Below, in pieces: positions 14,491-24,572 of a DNA stretch of 56,027 nt. The notes beneath the pieces are model-generated. The model made no database searches. It had not been told where the DNA came from and saw only the letters and a list, made by a program, of their open reading frames with translations. Source of the stretch: Armatimonadota bacterium (lineage in GTDB: Bacteria > Armatimonadota > Fimbriimonadia > Fimbriimonadales > Fimbriimonadaceae); NCBI GenBank assembly GCA_025360125.1, contig JANYCU010000032.1, forward strand, positions 1 through 56,027. Direction: 5' to 3'. A program made the translations under genes and the position numbers. How positions within the stretch are numbered: position 1 is the stretch's first letter; each line of letters opens with the position of its first letter.

Positions 14491-15915
14491 ATGATTGCAA
14501 ATCTTGAAGTTCAATTAGATCAGCTGTACGGCACAATTTCGCCTCGGTTGTATGGTCACTTTGCCGAACATCTCGGCCGCTGCTGCTATGACGGGCTATT
14601 TGTTGGCAAGAATTCCTCCATTCCCAATATTGGCGGGTTTCGTACCGATGTTATCGAAGCCCTGCAGGCTATGCCAACACCGCTTTTGCGGTGGCCAGGC
14701 GGATGCTACGCAGATCACTATCACTGGAAGGATGGCGTCGGACCGGATCGCCCCGTTCGGCTGGGCTTGTCTTGCGGGCTCAAAACATTGGATACGAATG
14801 AACTGGGCACCGACGAATTTTTGCACCTATGCGAACTGATCGGAGCCGAGCCATACCTTGCCGGGAATGTCGGCTCTGGATCGCCCGAAGAACTTTGTCA
14901 CTGGGTGGAGTATTGCAATTGCGATATGCCGACGACCTTGGCCCAGCAAAGAACTGCGAACGGTAGAACTGACCCTTGGAACGTCAAACTTTGGGGTGTA
15001 GGGAACGAGAATTGGGGGTGCGGCGGGAACTATGACCCGGAAAGCTACGCACTCGAATACCGTCGGTATTCCCTTATGGTGCAACATGTTGACCCATCGG
15101 TAGAGCTAGTTGTGTGCGGACATGATACCGATTGGAACAGGCGCTGCATTGACAAGCTTCGACACCACATGAATTTTGTCGATCACTACTCCATCCACCG
15201 ATACTGGATCAATGGCGGACATGGAACCTCGTTCTCCGAAGAGGAGTACTATGCGCTGCTCGATGAAGCCGATCAGACCGAGGATTTCATCGTCGAGACC
15301 CGAAACTTTCTCGAAGAAGCTGCGGGCGGACAAAAGAAAGTCGGCATTGCCCTTGATGAATGGGGCGTCTGGCACCCAGAAGCAAGAACGTGGGGTCCCG
15401 GCCCAGTGGCCGCTGGCTTACACGATTACACCCAAGCAGGCACGATGCGCGATGCCGTTGCCACGGCGGTCGGATTAGAAGTCTTCCATCGCCAATGCGA
15501 CTCACTTTCGATGGCGAACTTAGCTCAGATTGTTAATGTCCTCCAAGCGCCGATCATGACAGACGAGGCAGGTGGCATGTGGTTAACGCCAACGTATTAC
15601 GTTTTGCAGATGCACCGGGCTCACATCGGACAGCAAGCCTATCGAGTTACCATTTCAGGCGGAGAAAGTCTTCCCTGCGGCAAAAGTGCGGTCAGCGCAA
15701 CGGCGTCTAGTGGTGGACTTACGATTACCAATCGTCACATGACAAAAAGCTCCGAAGTCAAAATCCCAGTCCATTATAAGACAGGTGCTTTGCTTGCCTC
15801 CGAACAACCCAATGAACAAAACTCGGCCAGTCGGTCGGGCATCTGTCCGAAAAACGTAGTGATTCAGGACGGCATGATTCATCTTCCGCCCCATTCAGTT
15901 GCAACCGTTTGTTAG
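14491..15915 (+). CDS. GH51 alpha-L-arabinofuranosidase (second copy)
   Basis: 474 aa, no signal peptide. The acid/base is E173 in VGNENWGCGG and the nucleophile E290 in IALDEWGVWHP; RWPGGCYADHYHWKDGVGP is the substrate-binding region. The NENWGCGG form is typical of another GH51 branch than the enzyme at 9739, so the two are not recent duplicates. It probably hydrolyses arabinofuranosides in the cytoplasm and leads directly into the isomerase-kinase-epimerase genes (58-nt gap), supplying L-arabinose where it is consumed. Confidence 0.9.
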   Translation: MIANLEVQLDQLYGTISPRLYGHFAEHLGRCCYDGLFVGKNSSIPNIGGFRTDVIEALQAMPTPLLRWPGGCYADHYHWKDGVGPDRPVRLGLSCGLKTLDTNELGTDEFLHLCELIGAEPYLAGNVGSGSPEELCHWVEYCNCDMPTTLAQQRTANGRTDPWNVKLWGVGNENWGCGGNYDPESYALEYRRYSLMVQHVDPSVELVVCGHDTDWNRRCIDKLRHHMNFVDHYSIHRYWINGGHGTSFSEEEYYALLDEADQTEDFIVETRNFLEEAAGGQKKVGIALDEWGVWHPEARTWGPGPVAAGLHDYTQAGTMRDAVATAVGLEVFHRQCDSLSMANLAQIVNVLQAPIMTDEAGGMWLTPTYYVLQMHRAHIGQQAYRVTISGGESLPCGKSAVSATASSGGLTITNRHMTKSSEVKIPVHYKTGALLASEQPNEQNSASRSGICPKNVVIQDGMIHLPPHSVATVC

Positions 15916-15961
15916 GATTTCTTTTGACTATAACCATTCCAGACTTGAATCAACTAAACTC

Positions 15962-15967
15962 TAAACT
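15962..15967 (+). promoter_or_regulatory. Leaderless-type -10 before the isomerase gene
   Basis: TAAACT lies exactly 6 nt before the ATG at 15974, so transcription would begin at or next to the start codon. No Shine-Dalgarno sequence is present. A near-operator, ATTC (15936) and GAAT (15947) spaced by 7, lies just upstream. Confidence 0.45.
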
Positions 15968-15973
15968 TAAATC

Positions 15974-17380
15974 ATGAAGCGCGTAACTCTAGGAGTCATT
16001 ATTGGGAACCGAGGATTCTTCCCAACTCATCTTTGCGAAGCCGGACGGAAAGTCATCCTGAAGGTCCTCGAGGAGCAAGGAATTGACGTTGTCATTTTGC
16101 CAGAGTCTGCGCGTCAGTCGGGCACCGTCGAGTCGATCAACGATGCAAGGGCATGCGCCGATCTCTTCAAAGCAAATCGCGAAAAGATCGACGGCATTCT
16201 TATTACGCTCCCGAACTTCGGTGAAGAGACGGGAATCGTGAATGCGGTTAAGTTTTCCGGCCTGAACGTTCCAATCTTGGTCCATGCTTTTGGCGACGAC
16301 GCCAAGCGAATGACAATCGCAGACCGTCGAGACAGCTTCTGCGGCAAAATGTCGACTTGCAATAACCTACGCCAATATGGGTTCAAATTTTCGTTGACCG
16401 AGCTTCACACCGTTGACCCGACCAACCCCTCTTTCATTGCCGACCTGCACAAATTTGCCGCCGTTTGCCGAGTCGTCAAGGGCCTCAAAACCGCACGAAT
16501 TGGCGCCATTGGCGCTCGACCAGGTGCATTTAACACGGTTCGATATAGCGAAAAGCTATTTGAGAATGCAGGAATTTCGGTTGCGACGCTTGACCTTTCC
16601 GAAGTCCTTGGCTGGGCAAACAAGCTCACCTCCGGCGATGCTGCGGTCAAAGAGAAGATGGATGCTATCCGGGCTTACACCAACGTCGATGGAATCCCGG
16701 TCGAGAGCCTCGATAAGATGGCTCGACTTGGTGCCGCCATCGACACCTGGAGCAAAGACAACGAAATCGACGCCACTGCAATCCAATGTTGGACCTCGCT
16801 CGAAGAATTCTACGGCGTTGTGCCTTGTACGATCATGTCGATGATGTCCGACACCCTTCGATCAAGCGCATGCGAGACCGACGTTGCGGGCACGGTTTCG
16901 ATGTACGCGATGCAGCTTGCATCGGGACAACCATCCGCTTTGCTTGATTGGAACAACAACTACGGTGGTGATCCCGATAAGGCGGTTGTTTTCCACTGCT
17001 CGAACCTGCCAAAATCGGTCTTTGCTGAGCAAAAGATGGACTTCCAGGAGATCATTGCTGGCGCGGTTGGAAAAGAGAACACTTACGGAACAATCGTTGG
17101 ACGAATGAAGACTGGCGCCTTCACCTATTGCCGAGTCTCGACGGATGATACGTTTGGGGAAATTCAGGCCTACGTTGGCCAGGGCCAACTGACGAACGAC
17201 GTGCTCAATACATTCGGCGGCTTCGGAGTTGTCAAGATCGACCAAATGCAGGATCTCCTCAAGTTCATCTGTAATAACGGCTTCGAGCATCACGTCGCCT
17301 TCAACCTTAGCGAAATTGGCTCGGTCATCGATGAAGCCATGAGCAACTACATGGGTTGGAGCGTCTACAACCATGGCTAA
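15974..17380 (+). CDS. L-fucose/L-arabinose isomerase family protein, probable L-arabinose isomerase
   Basis: 468 aa of the COG2407 type (fucose isomerase-like), not the classical AraA family. Typical features are an N-terminal Rossmann-like part (LITLPNFGEETGIVNAVKF), the AIQCWTSLEEFYGVVPC region and the SACETDVAGTVSMYAMQLAS motif, whose acidic residues and the later His would hold the catalytic metal. It sits directly upstream of ribulokinase (8-nt overlap) and L-ribulose-5-phosphate 4-epimerase, and no classical araA is present in the window. The simplest reading is that it converts L-arabinose to L-ribulose as a non-orthologous replacement. Substrate is inferred from context. Confidence 0.8.
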   Translation: MKRVTLGVIIGNRGFFPTHLCEAGRKVILKVLEEQGIDVVILPESARQSGTVESINDARACADLFKANREKIDGILITLPNFGEETGIVNAVKFSGLNVPILVHAFGDDAKRMTIADRRDSFCGKMSTCNNLRQYGFKFSLTELHTVDPTNPSFIADLHKFAAVCRVVKGLKTARIGAIGARPGAFNTVRYSEKLFENAGISVATLDLSEVLGWANKLTSGDAAVKEKMDAIRAYTNVDGIPVESLDKMARLGAAIDTWSKDNEIDATAIQCWTSLEEFYGVVPCTIMSMMSDTLRSSACETDVAGTVSMYAMQLASGQPSALLDWNNNYGGDPDKAVVFHCSNLPKSVFAEQKMDFQEIIAGAVGKENTYGTIVGRMKTGAFTYCRVSTDDTFGEIQAYVGQGQLTNDVLNTFGGFGVVKIDQMQDLLKFICNNGFEHHVAFNLSEIGSVIDEAMSNYMGWSVYNHG

Positions 17381-19019
17381 GTATGCCCTTGGCGTCGATT
17401 ACGGAACCAATAGCGTTCGCGCCCTGATCGTCGACGTCTCCAACGGCGACGAAATTGGCACCGCGGTCTGGAATTACGAGACAGGGAACCATGGCGTCCA
17501 CGAGGATGATCGCGATGTGCATCTGGCACGCCAGAATCCGGCTGATTACCAAAAAGGCTTCTTCGAAGCCGTTAAAGGCGCTGTTGCCGATGCCCAAAAC
17601 ATGGCCGGGTTCGAAACCGCCCAAATCATCGGAATCGGCGTCGACACTACGGGATCGACGCCAATCCCGGTCGATAAAGATGGCGTCGCCCTCGCCCTCA
17701 AACCTGAATTCAAAGGCAATCTCCACGCTATGGCCTGGTTGTGGAAAGACCATACTGGGTACGCCGAGGCTGCCGAAATCACCGAGAAGGCCAAATCTTT
17801 CCCTTATCTCAAAAAGTGCGGTGGAACCTACTCGTCCGAATGGTTCTGGTCCAAAATCCTTCGCTGCAAGCGAGTCGCGCCAGAAGTATTCCAAGCCGCC
17901 CACTCGTGGGTTGAAATGCAGGACTATATTCCTGGCTGGTTGGTGGGTAAGTCAACCCCGAGCGAAATCCCCCGTGGAATCTGCGCAGCCGGGCATAAGG
18001 CGATGTTCCACACGGAGTGGGGGGGGCTGCCATCAAAAGAATTCCTAACCCTTCTCGACCCTGATCTTGCCGAGCTCCGAGATCGCCTTTATAATTCAAC
18101 CATGACGGCCGAGCAGATTGCAGGCCAACTATTGCCCGATATTGCGGACAGAACTGGATTACCTGCCGGGATACCAGTCTCGGTTGGTGCATTCGACGCC
18201 CACCTTGGCGCGGTCGGAAGTGGAATCCGCGAAGGCACGCTGGTCAAGATCATGGGGACCAGCACCTGCGACATCATGATCGGCGGAGCCGATACCCCAG
18301 ATATTCCTGGAGTCTGCGGAATCGTTCCTGGTTCGGTTGTTCCTGGATTCATGGGAATTGAAGCAGGTCAATCTGCAGTCGGCGATTTGTTCAACTGGTG
18401 CGTCGATAAGTTGGGGTCTGGTTCCCACGAGTCCCTTTCGGAAGAAGCCCTGCAGTTGAAACCTGGCGAAAGCGGCCTCCTTGCCTTGGATTGGAACAAC
18501 GGGAATCGCACAATATTGGTAGACCCTCAGTTAACCGGCCTCATTGTTGGCCAAACCCTCCACACAAGTGCGGGAGAGATCTATCGGACACTCATCGAGG
18601 CAACCGCCTTCGGCTCGCGCAAGATCATTGAGCGAATTGAAGAATTCGGTGTCCCGGTAAGAGAGGTTGTAGTTTGCGGAGGAATTGGCGAGAAGAGTCC
18701 TTTGGCCATGCAGATCTACTCCGATGTATTCGGAAGGCCAATCAAGATTAGCCGCTCGGCCCAAACGTGCGCACTTGGTTCGGCCGTCGCCGCTTCGGTA
18801 GCAGCGGGAGCCCACCAAACTGTCCTCGAAGCCGCCGATGCCATGACGGGTTACAAAGACCTCTCGTATACACCAAACCCGGACGCAGTTCGCGTTTATA
18901 ACCGCCTTTATGACCTCTATTCCGCCCTGCATGATTCGTTCGGAATTGCAGGCACAACCAATGATTTGAGTCAAGTAATGAAAGCCCTTCTCGAGATTCG
19001 CCGTGAGGTGGTAGCGTGA
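17373..19019 (+). CDS. araB: Ribulokinase
   Basis: A 548-aa FGGY-family kinase. The ATP-domain start is ALGVDYGTNSVRALIVD (residues 4-20), with GIGVDTTGSTPIPVD and SVGAFDAHLGAVGSGI as the sugar-kinase motifs and VVCGGIGEKSPLAMQIYSDV as the FGGY adenosine signature. Length and the EWFWSKI..CKRVAPEVF region fit AraB rather than xylulo- or glycerol kinases. It phosphorylates L-ribulose at the 5-position in the cytoplasm. The ATG overlaps the isomerase gene by 8 nt, and the TGA overlaps the GTG of the epimerase gene by 4 nt, so the three genes are translationally coupled. Confidence 0.93.
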   Translation: MAKYALGVDYGTNSVRALIVDVSNGDEIGTAVWNYETGNHGVHEDDRDVHLARQNPADYQKGFFEAVKGAVADAQNMAGFETAQIIGIGVDTTGSTPIPVDKDGVALALKPEFKGNLHAMAWLWKDHTGYAEAAEITEKAKSFPYLKKCGGTYSSEWFWSKILRCKRVAPEVFQAAHSWVEMQDYIPGWLVGKSTPSEIPRGICAAGHKAMFHTEWGGLPSKEFLTLLDPDLAELRDRLYNSTMTAEQIAGQLLPDIADRTGLPAGIPVSVGAFDAHLGAVGSGIREGTLVKIMGTSTCDIMIGGADTPDIPGVCGIVPGSVVPGFMGIEAGQSAVGDLFNWCVDKLGSGSHESLSEEALQLKPGESGLLALDWNNGNRTILVDPQLTGLIVGQTLHTSAGEIYRTLIEATAFGSRKIIERIEEFGVPVREVVVCGGIGEKSPLAMQIYSDVFGRPIKISRSAQTCALGSAVAASVAAGAHQTVLEAADAMTGYKDLSYTPNPDAVRVYNRLYDLYSALHDSFGIAGTTNDLSQVMKALLEIRREVVA

Positions 19020-19663
19020 GCCTCCAAGTGCTGAGAGAACAGGTTTGCTGGGCAAACCAAATGCTCCCAAAAACTGGCCTTGTTACCATGCATTCGGGGA
19101 ACGTCAGCGGTTACGATCCCGAGAGCGGAAAAGTAGTGATCAAGCCAAGCGGAATGGATTACGAAATGATCACTCCCCAAAACTTGGTCGAGGTTGACCT
19201 CAAAACTGGCGATATTCAACCGGGCCAGGCCAAACCGAGCGTCGATCTTCCTCATCACCTTTACATGTATCGGCATGACCCCGAGGTTCGGTCTGTCGTT
19301 CACACCCACAGCAACTACGCAACTGCATTCTCAGCCTGCCAAAAACCGATCCCCTGCGTCCTAACTGCAATCTCAGACGAGTTTGGTGGCGAAATCCCAT
19401 GCACACCGTATATCGACAACGAGTTTGATCATATTGGCGAAGCCATTCTCGAATTTCGCAAACGCGGACCTGCGATCTTGCTCGGCAACCATGGGGTCTT
19501 CACGTGGGGACCTTCGGTCGCCGCCGCCCTCAAAGCCGCAGTCATGGTCGAAGATGTCGCAAAGACCGTCCACCTTGCCTCCCAACTCGGAACCTTGATT
19601 CCTATCGACCAAGGCGAAGTCGACAAGTGGTGGAACCGATACCACACGACGTACGGTCAGTAG
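19016..19663 (+). CDS. araD: L-ribulose-5-phosphate 4-epimerase
   Basis: A 215-aa class II aldolase-fold enzyme. Zinc ligands can be placed at H96 and H98 (VVHTHSNYA) and H159 (LLGNHGVFTWG); the phosphate-binding segments GNVSGYD and IKPSGMDYE and the acidic PSVDLPHH region match AraD. It starts with GTG inside the ribulokinase stop (GTGA). It converts L-ribulose-5-phosphate to D-xylulose-5-phosphate, which enters the pentose phosphate pathway, completing the L-arabinose route of this locus. Length is close to the usual ~230 aa. A small GC-rich hairpin follows at 19676. Confidence 0.93.
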   Translation: MSLQVLREQVCWANQMLPKTGLVTMHSGNVSGYDPESGKVVIKPSGMDYEMITPQNLVEVDLKTGDIQPGQAKPSVDLPHHLYMYRHDPEVRSVVHTHSNYATAFSACQKPIPCVLTAISDEFGGEIPCTPYIDNEFDHIGEAILEFRKRGPAILLGNHGVFTWGPSVAAALKAAVMVEDVAKTVHLASQLGTLIPIDQGEVDKWWNRYHTTYGQ

Positions 19664-19675
19664 TAAGCTGGGAGC

Positions 19676-19693
19676 CCGGGCGTCCTCGCCCGG
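19676..19693. terminator. GC-rich hairpin after araD
   Basis: A 7-bp stem CCGGGCG / CGCCCGG with loop TCCT, between the end of the arabinose genes and the end of the RND gene coming from the other side. There is no U-run on either strand, so termination is uncertain; it could be a dispersed GC-rich repeat. Confidence 0.35.
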
Positions 19694-19724
19694 ATTGTCG
19701 GAATGCGAAATGCATTAAGCACTT

Positions 19725-22700
19725 CTACTCAATCGTGATCGGCTCTTTCGGACCTGGATGATAGAACTTATTCTTCATGTCGTCGAGGATTGTGTAAACC
19801 GCCGGAATAACATAGAGCGTCAAGATCGTCGAAGTCGCCAAGCCGCCCATGACAGCCGTGGCCAAAGGAACGTAAAGCTCTGAGCCAGTTCCAATCCCCA
19901 AGGCAAGGGGGGACATTCCCAAAATTGCACATAGGGAAGTCATCAATATCGGCCGAAGTCGAGTTGGACCCGCAGTTAGCAAAGCTTCGTTCCGCTCCAT
20001 GCCCGACTCCCTCAATTGATTCGTGTAAGTAACCAGCAGAATTCCGTTTTTGACCGAGATTCCCACGAGCATCAGGAGTCCGATAAACGCAGTCAAACCA
20101 AATGCCCGATCGGTCAAGAATAGGGCCAAAACGAACCCAATGGCGCATAAAGGAACCGAAAATAGAACGACCAGTGGATAAATGAACGACTCGAATTGGG
20201 CTGCGAGCATCATATAGATCAAGGCAATCGCAAGGATAATCGCAAGACCAAGTCCTGAGTACTCGCGGTCTTTCTGCAGCTGCTGTACCCCAAGCGAATA
20301 GTACGTCCCTGGCGGCATATCAATCTTCTTTAGTGCCTTCATCACGTCGTCCTGGACTTCACTCTGAGAGCGATCCAAGATGTTTCCACCAACACCAATA
20401 ACCCTTTGGCGGTTCTGTCGAGCGATCTGGTTGGGACCAAGCCCCTTTTCAGCGTGGGCGACTTGCCCAAGGAGAATCGTCACTCCTGATTTCGTAACGA
20501 TGGGCAAGTTTTCAAGTTGCTCAACCGATTGGCGCATTTCTCGAGGAACTTGGACGTAGATCGGATATTGAAATCCTTTGTCTTGGTAGTAGCTCGACAG
20601 TTTTCCGCTGGTACTGCTTGATATAACTGATGCAACATCAGAGAAAGACACACCGAGCATCGATGCCTTTTGACGATCAATCTTCCACTGGATCTCGGGA
20701 TTAGTATCTTGCGTATTGAGGTCCACGTTTTGCAAGCCAGGAACATCGCTCATTGCCTTCTGAATCATCTTCGCGGCGAGGGTCATTTGTTCGAGGTCTT
20801 GGCCGTATACGTCAATGCCAAAACCAGAGTTGTTACCGAGAATTTGTTGGACAACATCGAGCGGAGATATCTGAGCGCGGACTCCGGGAATCGATGACAT
20901 GCTCTTTTGAAGTCGCTTAATGACGTCGCCAGTCGAAAGTTTGCGCTTTAGTTTTAGCTGGACCGCTGCCGATCCATCGTTCGGCGAGCCTCCTCCGCCA
21001 CCCCGTAAACCTACGTTCGCACCTGCACCAGAAATAAAGCTTTCTACATCTGGGTCGGCAGCAAGGACCTTCTCCATTTGCCTGACTGTGGCATCGGTGA
21101 CCGTCACAGGGGTACCGATTGGTAGTCTCAGTCGAACGTTTACATTTCCACTGTCGCTCTGCGGGAAATTCTCCTTTCCAACCATTGGCCAAAGTAAAGC
21201 TGCGCCAACCACGCTCAAACCACCAATGAATAGCACCGAATTTCGCTTCTTGATCGCCCATTCTAATCCGTGGCGATAGGACGTATCAAGTCGATGAAGA
21301 ACCCTGCCCGCCCAATCCATGAACTTCGTCGCGAGGGTGATGCGCTTGTGTGGATGTCCTTCCGGATCAGCTTCTTCGAGAACCTCTTCTTCGCTAATCA
21401 TTCGCGAGGTCAACATCGGAACAATGCTTGTTGCATCGAGAAGCGATATCGCCAATGAGAAGATGATGACGAGTGCGAATTGGGTGAAGATTTGGCCAGA
21501 CTGCCCCTTGATGAGGAGCAATGGAATGAACACGATCATGATCGTGAATGTTGATGCAAAGACGGCGGAAAGAATCTCTTGAGTTCCTGATATCGCTGCC
21601 TGAACTCGGTTTTCTTTTCCTCGTTCGATGTGTCGGTAAATGTTCTCTAACACAACGATCGCATCATCGACGATCAATCCCGAAGCTAAAGCGAGACCGC
21701 TCAAAGATATTGTATTGAGTGTGAATCCACAGAAATAGAGGAGAGTGAAGGTCGAGACAATTGAAATCGGAATGGAGAGGGCGACTACAAACGTGCTCTT
21801 CAAGTTCCGCAAGAAAAAAGTGATGACGATAACGGCGAGGGCGGCTCCAATGATAGCGGTTTGTTTGAGGTCCTCAACCGAGTTCGTAATAAACCTGGCC
21901 TGATTGTAAACTTTTCCGAAGTGAAGGCTTGGATCTCTTTGCTCGATTTCGGCCAATACTTTTTCGACTTTGGCGGACGTCTCGACCGTATTTGCATCAC
22001 TTTGCTTTGTGACGTTCATCATAACGGCAGGTTCGCCGTTCAGACGAGTGTAAGACAATATGTCCTGGCTGGAGTCATGAACGGTGGCAACTTCACTTAG
22101 GGTGACCAAATTGCCGTTATAGTTGCCAATTGGCATCTGGCGAAGTTCATCGACACTTTTGAAATAGCCTATAGACCGAAGGCTGTATTGGGTTTTGCCT
22201 TGAATGGCGGTGCCAGCCGGAAGGCTAATGTTTTCTTGACTGATTTTGGTCGATAGTTCAGCAATGGAGATCTTTCGAGATTTGAGTTTCTCGGGGTCGA
22301 CTTCAACAATAATTGCCCGGTCCTGACCACCAGAAATGTTGATGGCGGCAACTCCACCAGCCGCTTCAATCTGTGGGCTGATTTCGTTGGTGAGTCGGGT
22401 GCGAAGTTTGATGAGGTCATTGCCCGCTGCTGTCACTCCATACAGCAAAATTGGCGTTGTCGAAGGGTCAAACTTGAATACCGACGGCGGCGAAATATTA
22501 GGATCATTTGGAAAACGACCTTGTGCCCGCTGAACCATCTGCATGACGTCAATGGTTGCCTTATCGACATCGACACCATATTCCAGTTGAACTCGGACGA
22601 AACAGCTTCCTTGTGACGAGTTTGAAGAGACCATATAGAGCCCCTTAAGAGATCCAACTGCCTGTTCAATCGGTCTCGTAATCTGAGACTCCATTTCTTC

Positions 22701-22868
22701 AGGCGAGGTATTAGGCCACGAAACCGCAATTGCCACGATTGGAATGTCAATCTTTGGCAAAAGATCAACAGTTAGACGCTGGAGACAGATGAACCCGAGA
22801 ACAACCAAACTCAGGATTCGCATCGTAACTGCGACTGGCCTTGTTACCGCAAATTTAGCGAGATTCAC
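19725..22868 (-). CDS. RND efflux transporter, inner-membrane subunit
   Basis: 1047 aa, full length for the AcrB/MexB superfamily. The N-terminal helix is followed by the porter domain (MESQITRPIEQAVGSL). The proton-relay segment in helix 4 reads SGLALASGLIVDDAIVVLEN with both Asp residues, and a second set of six helices ends with the LRPILMTSLCAILGMSPLAL motif. It pumps hydrophobic or amphiphilic compounds out of the inner membrane using the proton gradient. It starts with GTG inside the stop of the adaptor gene upstream (GTGA overlap). No TolC-type outer-membrane gene is next to it. The HAE-1-like relay Asp pair argues against a heavy-metal pump. Confidence 0.93.
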   Translation of the reverse strand: MNLAKFAVTRPVAVTMRILSLVVLGFICLQRLTVDLLPKIDIPIVAIAVSWPNTSPEEMESQITRPIEQAVGSLKGLYMVSSNSSQGSCFVRVQLEYGVDVDKATIDVMQMVQRAQGRFPNDPNISPPSVFKFDPSTTPILLYGVTAAGNDLIKLRTRLTNEISPQIEAAGGVAAINISGGQDRAIIVEVDPEKLKSRKISIAELSTKISQENISLPAGTAIQGKTQYSLRSIGYFKSVDELRQMPIGNYNGNLVTLSEVATVHDSSQDILSYTRLNGEPAVMMNVTKQSDANTVETSAKVEKVLAEIEQRDPSLHFGKVYNQARFITNSVEDLKQTAIIGAALAVIVITFFLRNLKSTFVVALSIPISIVSTFTLLYFCGFTLNTISLSGLALASGLIVDDAIVVLENIYRHIERGKENRVQAAISGTQEILSAVFASTFTIMIVFIPLLLIKGQSGQIFTQFALVIIFSLAISLLDATSIVPMLTSRMISEEEVLEEADPEGHPHKRITLATKFMDWAGRVLHRLDTSYRHGLEWAIKKRNSVLFIGGLSVVGAALLWPMVGKENFPQSDSGNVNVRLRLPIGTPVTVTDATVRQMEKVLAADPDVESFISGAGANVGLRGGGGGSPNDGSAAVQLKLKRKLSTGDVIKRLQKSMSSIPGVRAQISPLDVVQQILGNNSGFGIDVYGQDLEQMTLAAKMIQKAMSDVPGLQNVDLNTQDTNPEIQWKIDRQKASMLGVSFSDVASVISSSTSGKLSSYYQDKGFQYPIYVQVPREMRQSVEQLENLPIVTKSGVTILLGQVAHAEKGLGPNQIARQNRQRVIGVGGNILDRSQSEVQDDVMKALKKIDMPPGTYYSLGVQQLQKDREYSGLGLAIILAIALIYMMLAAQFESFIYPLVVLFSVPLCAIGFVLALFLTDRAFGLTAFIGLLMLVGISVKNGILLVTYTNQLRESGMERNEALLTAGPTRLRPILMTSLCAILGMSPLALGIGTGSELYVPLATAVMGGLATSTILTLYVIPAVYTILDDMKNKFYHPGPKEPITIE

Positions 22869-24484
22869 GGTTTCCTGTTTCCTTTTCCTTCGCTCTTACT
22901 TTTGCCAATATCTTTCGGATCAGTTACCTTAACTTCCTTTCCGTCCTTGAGTGGATCGTAAGACAAGGTGACAACTTTTTCACCAGTGGCTACACCTTCC
23001 GTAACTTCAATGACTTTTTCATCGGAAACGCCAAGCTTAACCAGCCTCATTTCGATTTTATTGTCCTTGTTGACAACCGCAATTGATGGAATTTTTCCTG
23101 TGTAAAGGACTGCTTCCTTTGGAACCGAAACCAGCACTTTCTTGGCATCTGTCGAGAAAGTGATCTTGCCAAATAATCCAGGACGCAAGGCGTGATCGGT
23201 ATTCTCGATCCGAATTTTTAAAGTGATCTGACGACTTTGCGGATCAGCTGACGGGTTAATGTTTGTAATCGCTCCTTGAATATCCTTGCCATCGTTGCCT
23301 TCAATCGCAATCTTTGCGATTTGCCCTACTCGTACCTTGTCTCCCAGTTCAACCGGAATTGATGTAACAAAGAAGAGCCAATCGAGCGACTGGATGACAA
23401 GTACGGCTTGTCCAGGTGACGAGAGGGCTCCCTCGTCAGCATTTCTCGCCGTAATGACTCCGTTGATTGAGCTCTTGAGGTCCGTTTCGCTAAGGATGGT
23501 TCGGGCTTGTGAAACTTGGGCTTCAGCAACTGAGACTGCGGCCGCCAGGGCTTTGATATTTTCGAGGTAAGCCGGATTCATCGCTTGGTTTGCTTGAGCG
23601 ACCCTTACTGTGGACTGACCTTGATTTACTTTTGCTTGAGAAGCCGCGATATCGGCCTTTCCTTTGGCTTTCGCAATTTCAAGCTGAGATTTCGCTTGAG
23701 CTAATTGAGTTTTCGCGTTTTGATTTGCTTGGTTTGCCGAACCAAGGGTTGCCACCGAAATTTGAACCTGCTTGTCTTGTAGGTCGAGAGCGGTCACGGA
23801 ATCTTCGTAATCCCTTTCCGCAATAAACCCCTTGTCAAGGAGTTCTTTGTTTCGATCAACCTTTGTTTGCAAGTTTTTTCTGGTCGCCTTTTCCTTCTCG
23901 AGCGTTGCCGAAGACGTTGTGACCGTCGCTTGGGTAGCGAAAACGCGGGATTGAGCATCCGAAACGGCGCCAGCCAAAGTTCCCAGCGTGGAATCGACAG
24001 TTCGCTTGGTTTGGGTCAATTCAGCGTTAAGATTATTGAGAGCGGCTGTCTGTTGATCAATTTGACCCTTGACACCAGCCTTATTGGGAGAAGCCTCGAT
24101 TTTGGCCTGAGCGAGCCGTGCCCTGGCTTGGGCTAAATTGGCTTCAGCCTGAGACAGGCTGGCCTGGGCGGTAGAAGGATCGACTTTAACGAGCGTTTGT
24201 CCGGCAGTGACGGTGTCACCTTCTCGAACCGTCAGGCGGGTGATTTTCCCGGAAACTCGGGAGGTTAGTTGAACTTTAAACGGAGAGTCAAGGGTGCCCG
24301 CCGCCTCGATATTCCCAGAAATGATCGCTGGGCCAGCGATGCCAATCTGGACAGAAGTGGCCCGCTTTGCGGACATGCCCGTTTTGAGCTGCTGATCAAC
24401 ACCAGACTTGGATTTGATCCTCCAGCCGATTAGTCCTCCTAAGACGGCCAGCGGAACGATTATGAATATGACTTTCTTAAACAT
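22865..24484 (-). CDS. RND efflux periplasmic adaptor (HlyD/AcrA family)
   Basis: A 539-aa membrane-fusion protein with an N-terminal anchor (FKKVIFIIVPLAVLGGLIGW). The lipoyl/barrel-sandwich half-motifs are ITRLTVREGDTVTAGQTLVKVD at about 79-100 and GVITARNADEGALSSPGQAV near 345. Between them lies an unusually long alpha-helical hairpin (~100-330) very rich in Ala, Gln and Lys (SQAEANLAQARARLAQAK). The C-terminal membrane-proximal domain contains VSVPKEAVLYTGKIPSIAV. It links the RND pump to an outer-membrane channel. The long coiled coil suggests a long periplasmic reach. It is the first gene of the two-gene operon. Confidence 0.92.
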   Translation of the reverse strand: MFKKVIFIIVPLAVLGGLIGWRIKSKSGVDQQLKTGMSAKRATSVQIGIAGPAIISGNIEAAGTLDSPFKVQLTSRVSGKITRLTVREGDTVTAGQTLVKVDPSTAQASLSQAEANLAQARARLAQAKIEASPNKAGVKGQIDQQTAALNNLNAELTQTKRTVDSTLGTLAGAVSDAQSRVFATQATVTTSSATLEKEKATRKNLQTKVDRNKELLDKGFIAERDYEDSVTALDLQDKQVQISVATLGSANQANQNAKTQLAQAKSQLEIAKAKGKADIAASQAKVNQGQSTVRVAQANQAMNPAYLENIKALAAAVSVAEAQVSQARTILSETDLKSSINGVITARNADEGALSSPGQAVLVIQSLDWLFFVTSIPVELGDKVRVGQIAKIAIEGNDGKDIQGAITNINPSADPQSRQITLKIRIENTDHALRPGLFGKITFSTDAKKVLVSVPKEAVLYTGKIPSIAVVNKDNKIEMRLVKLGVSDEKVIEVTEGVATGEKVVTLSYDPLKDGKEVKVTDPKDIGKSKSEGKGNRKP

Positions 24485-24572
24485 GCGGAATAAATTGCTG
24501 CGGAGACCAGATTGTACTACGCATTTGAATCCAGAAAGGTCGGCCCAATGTCATATAACTGGCATATGAAAG

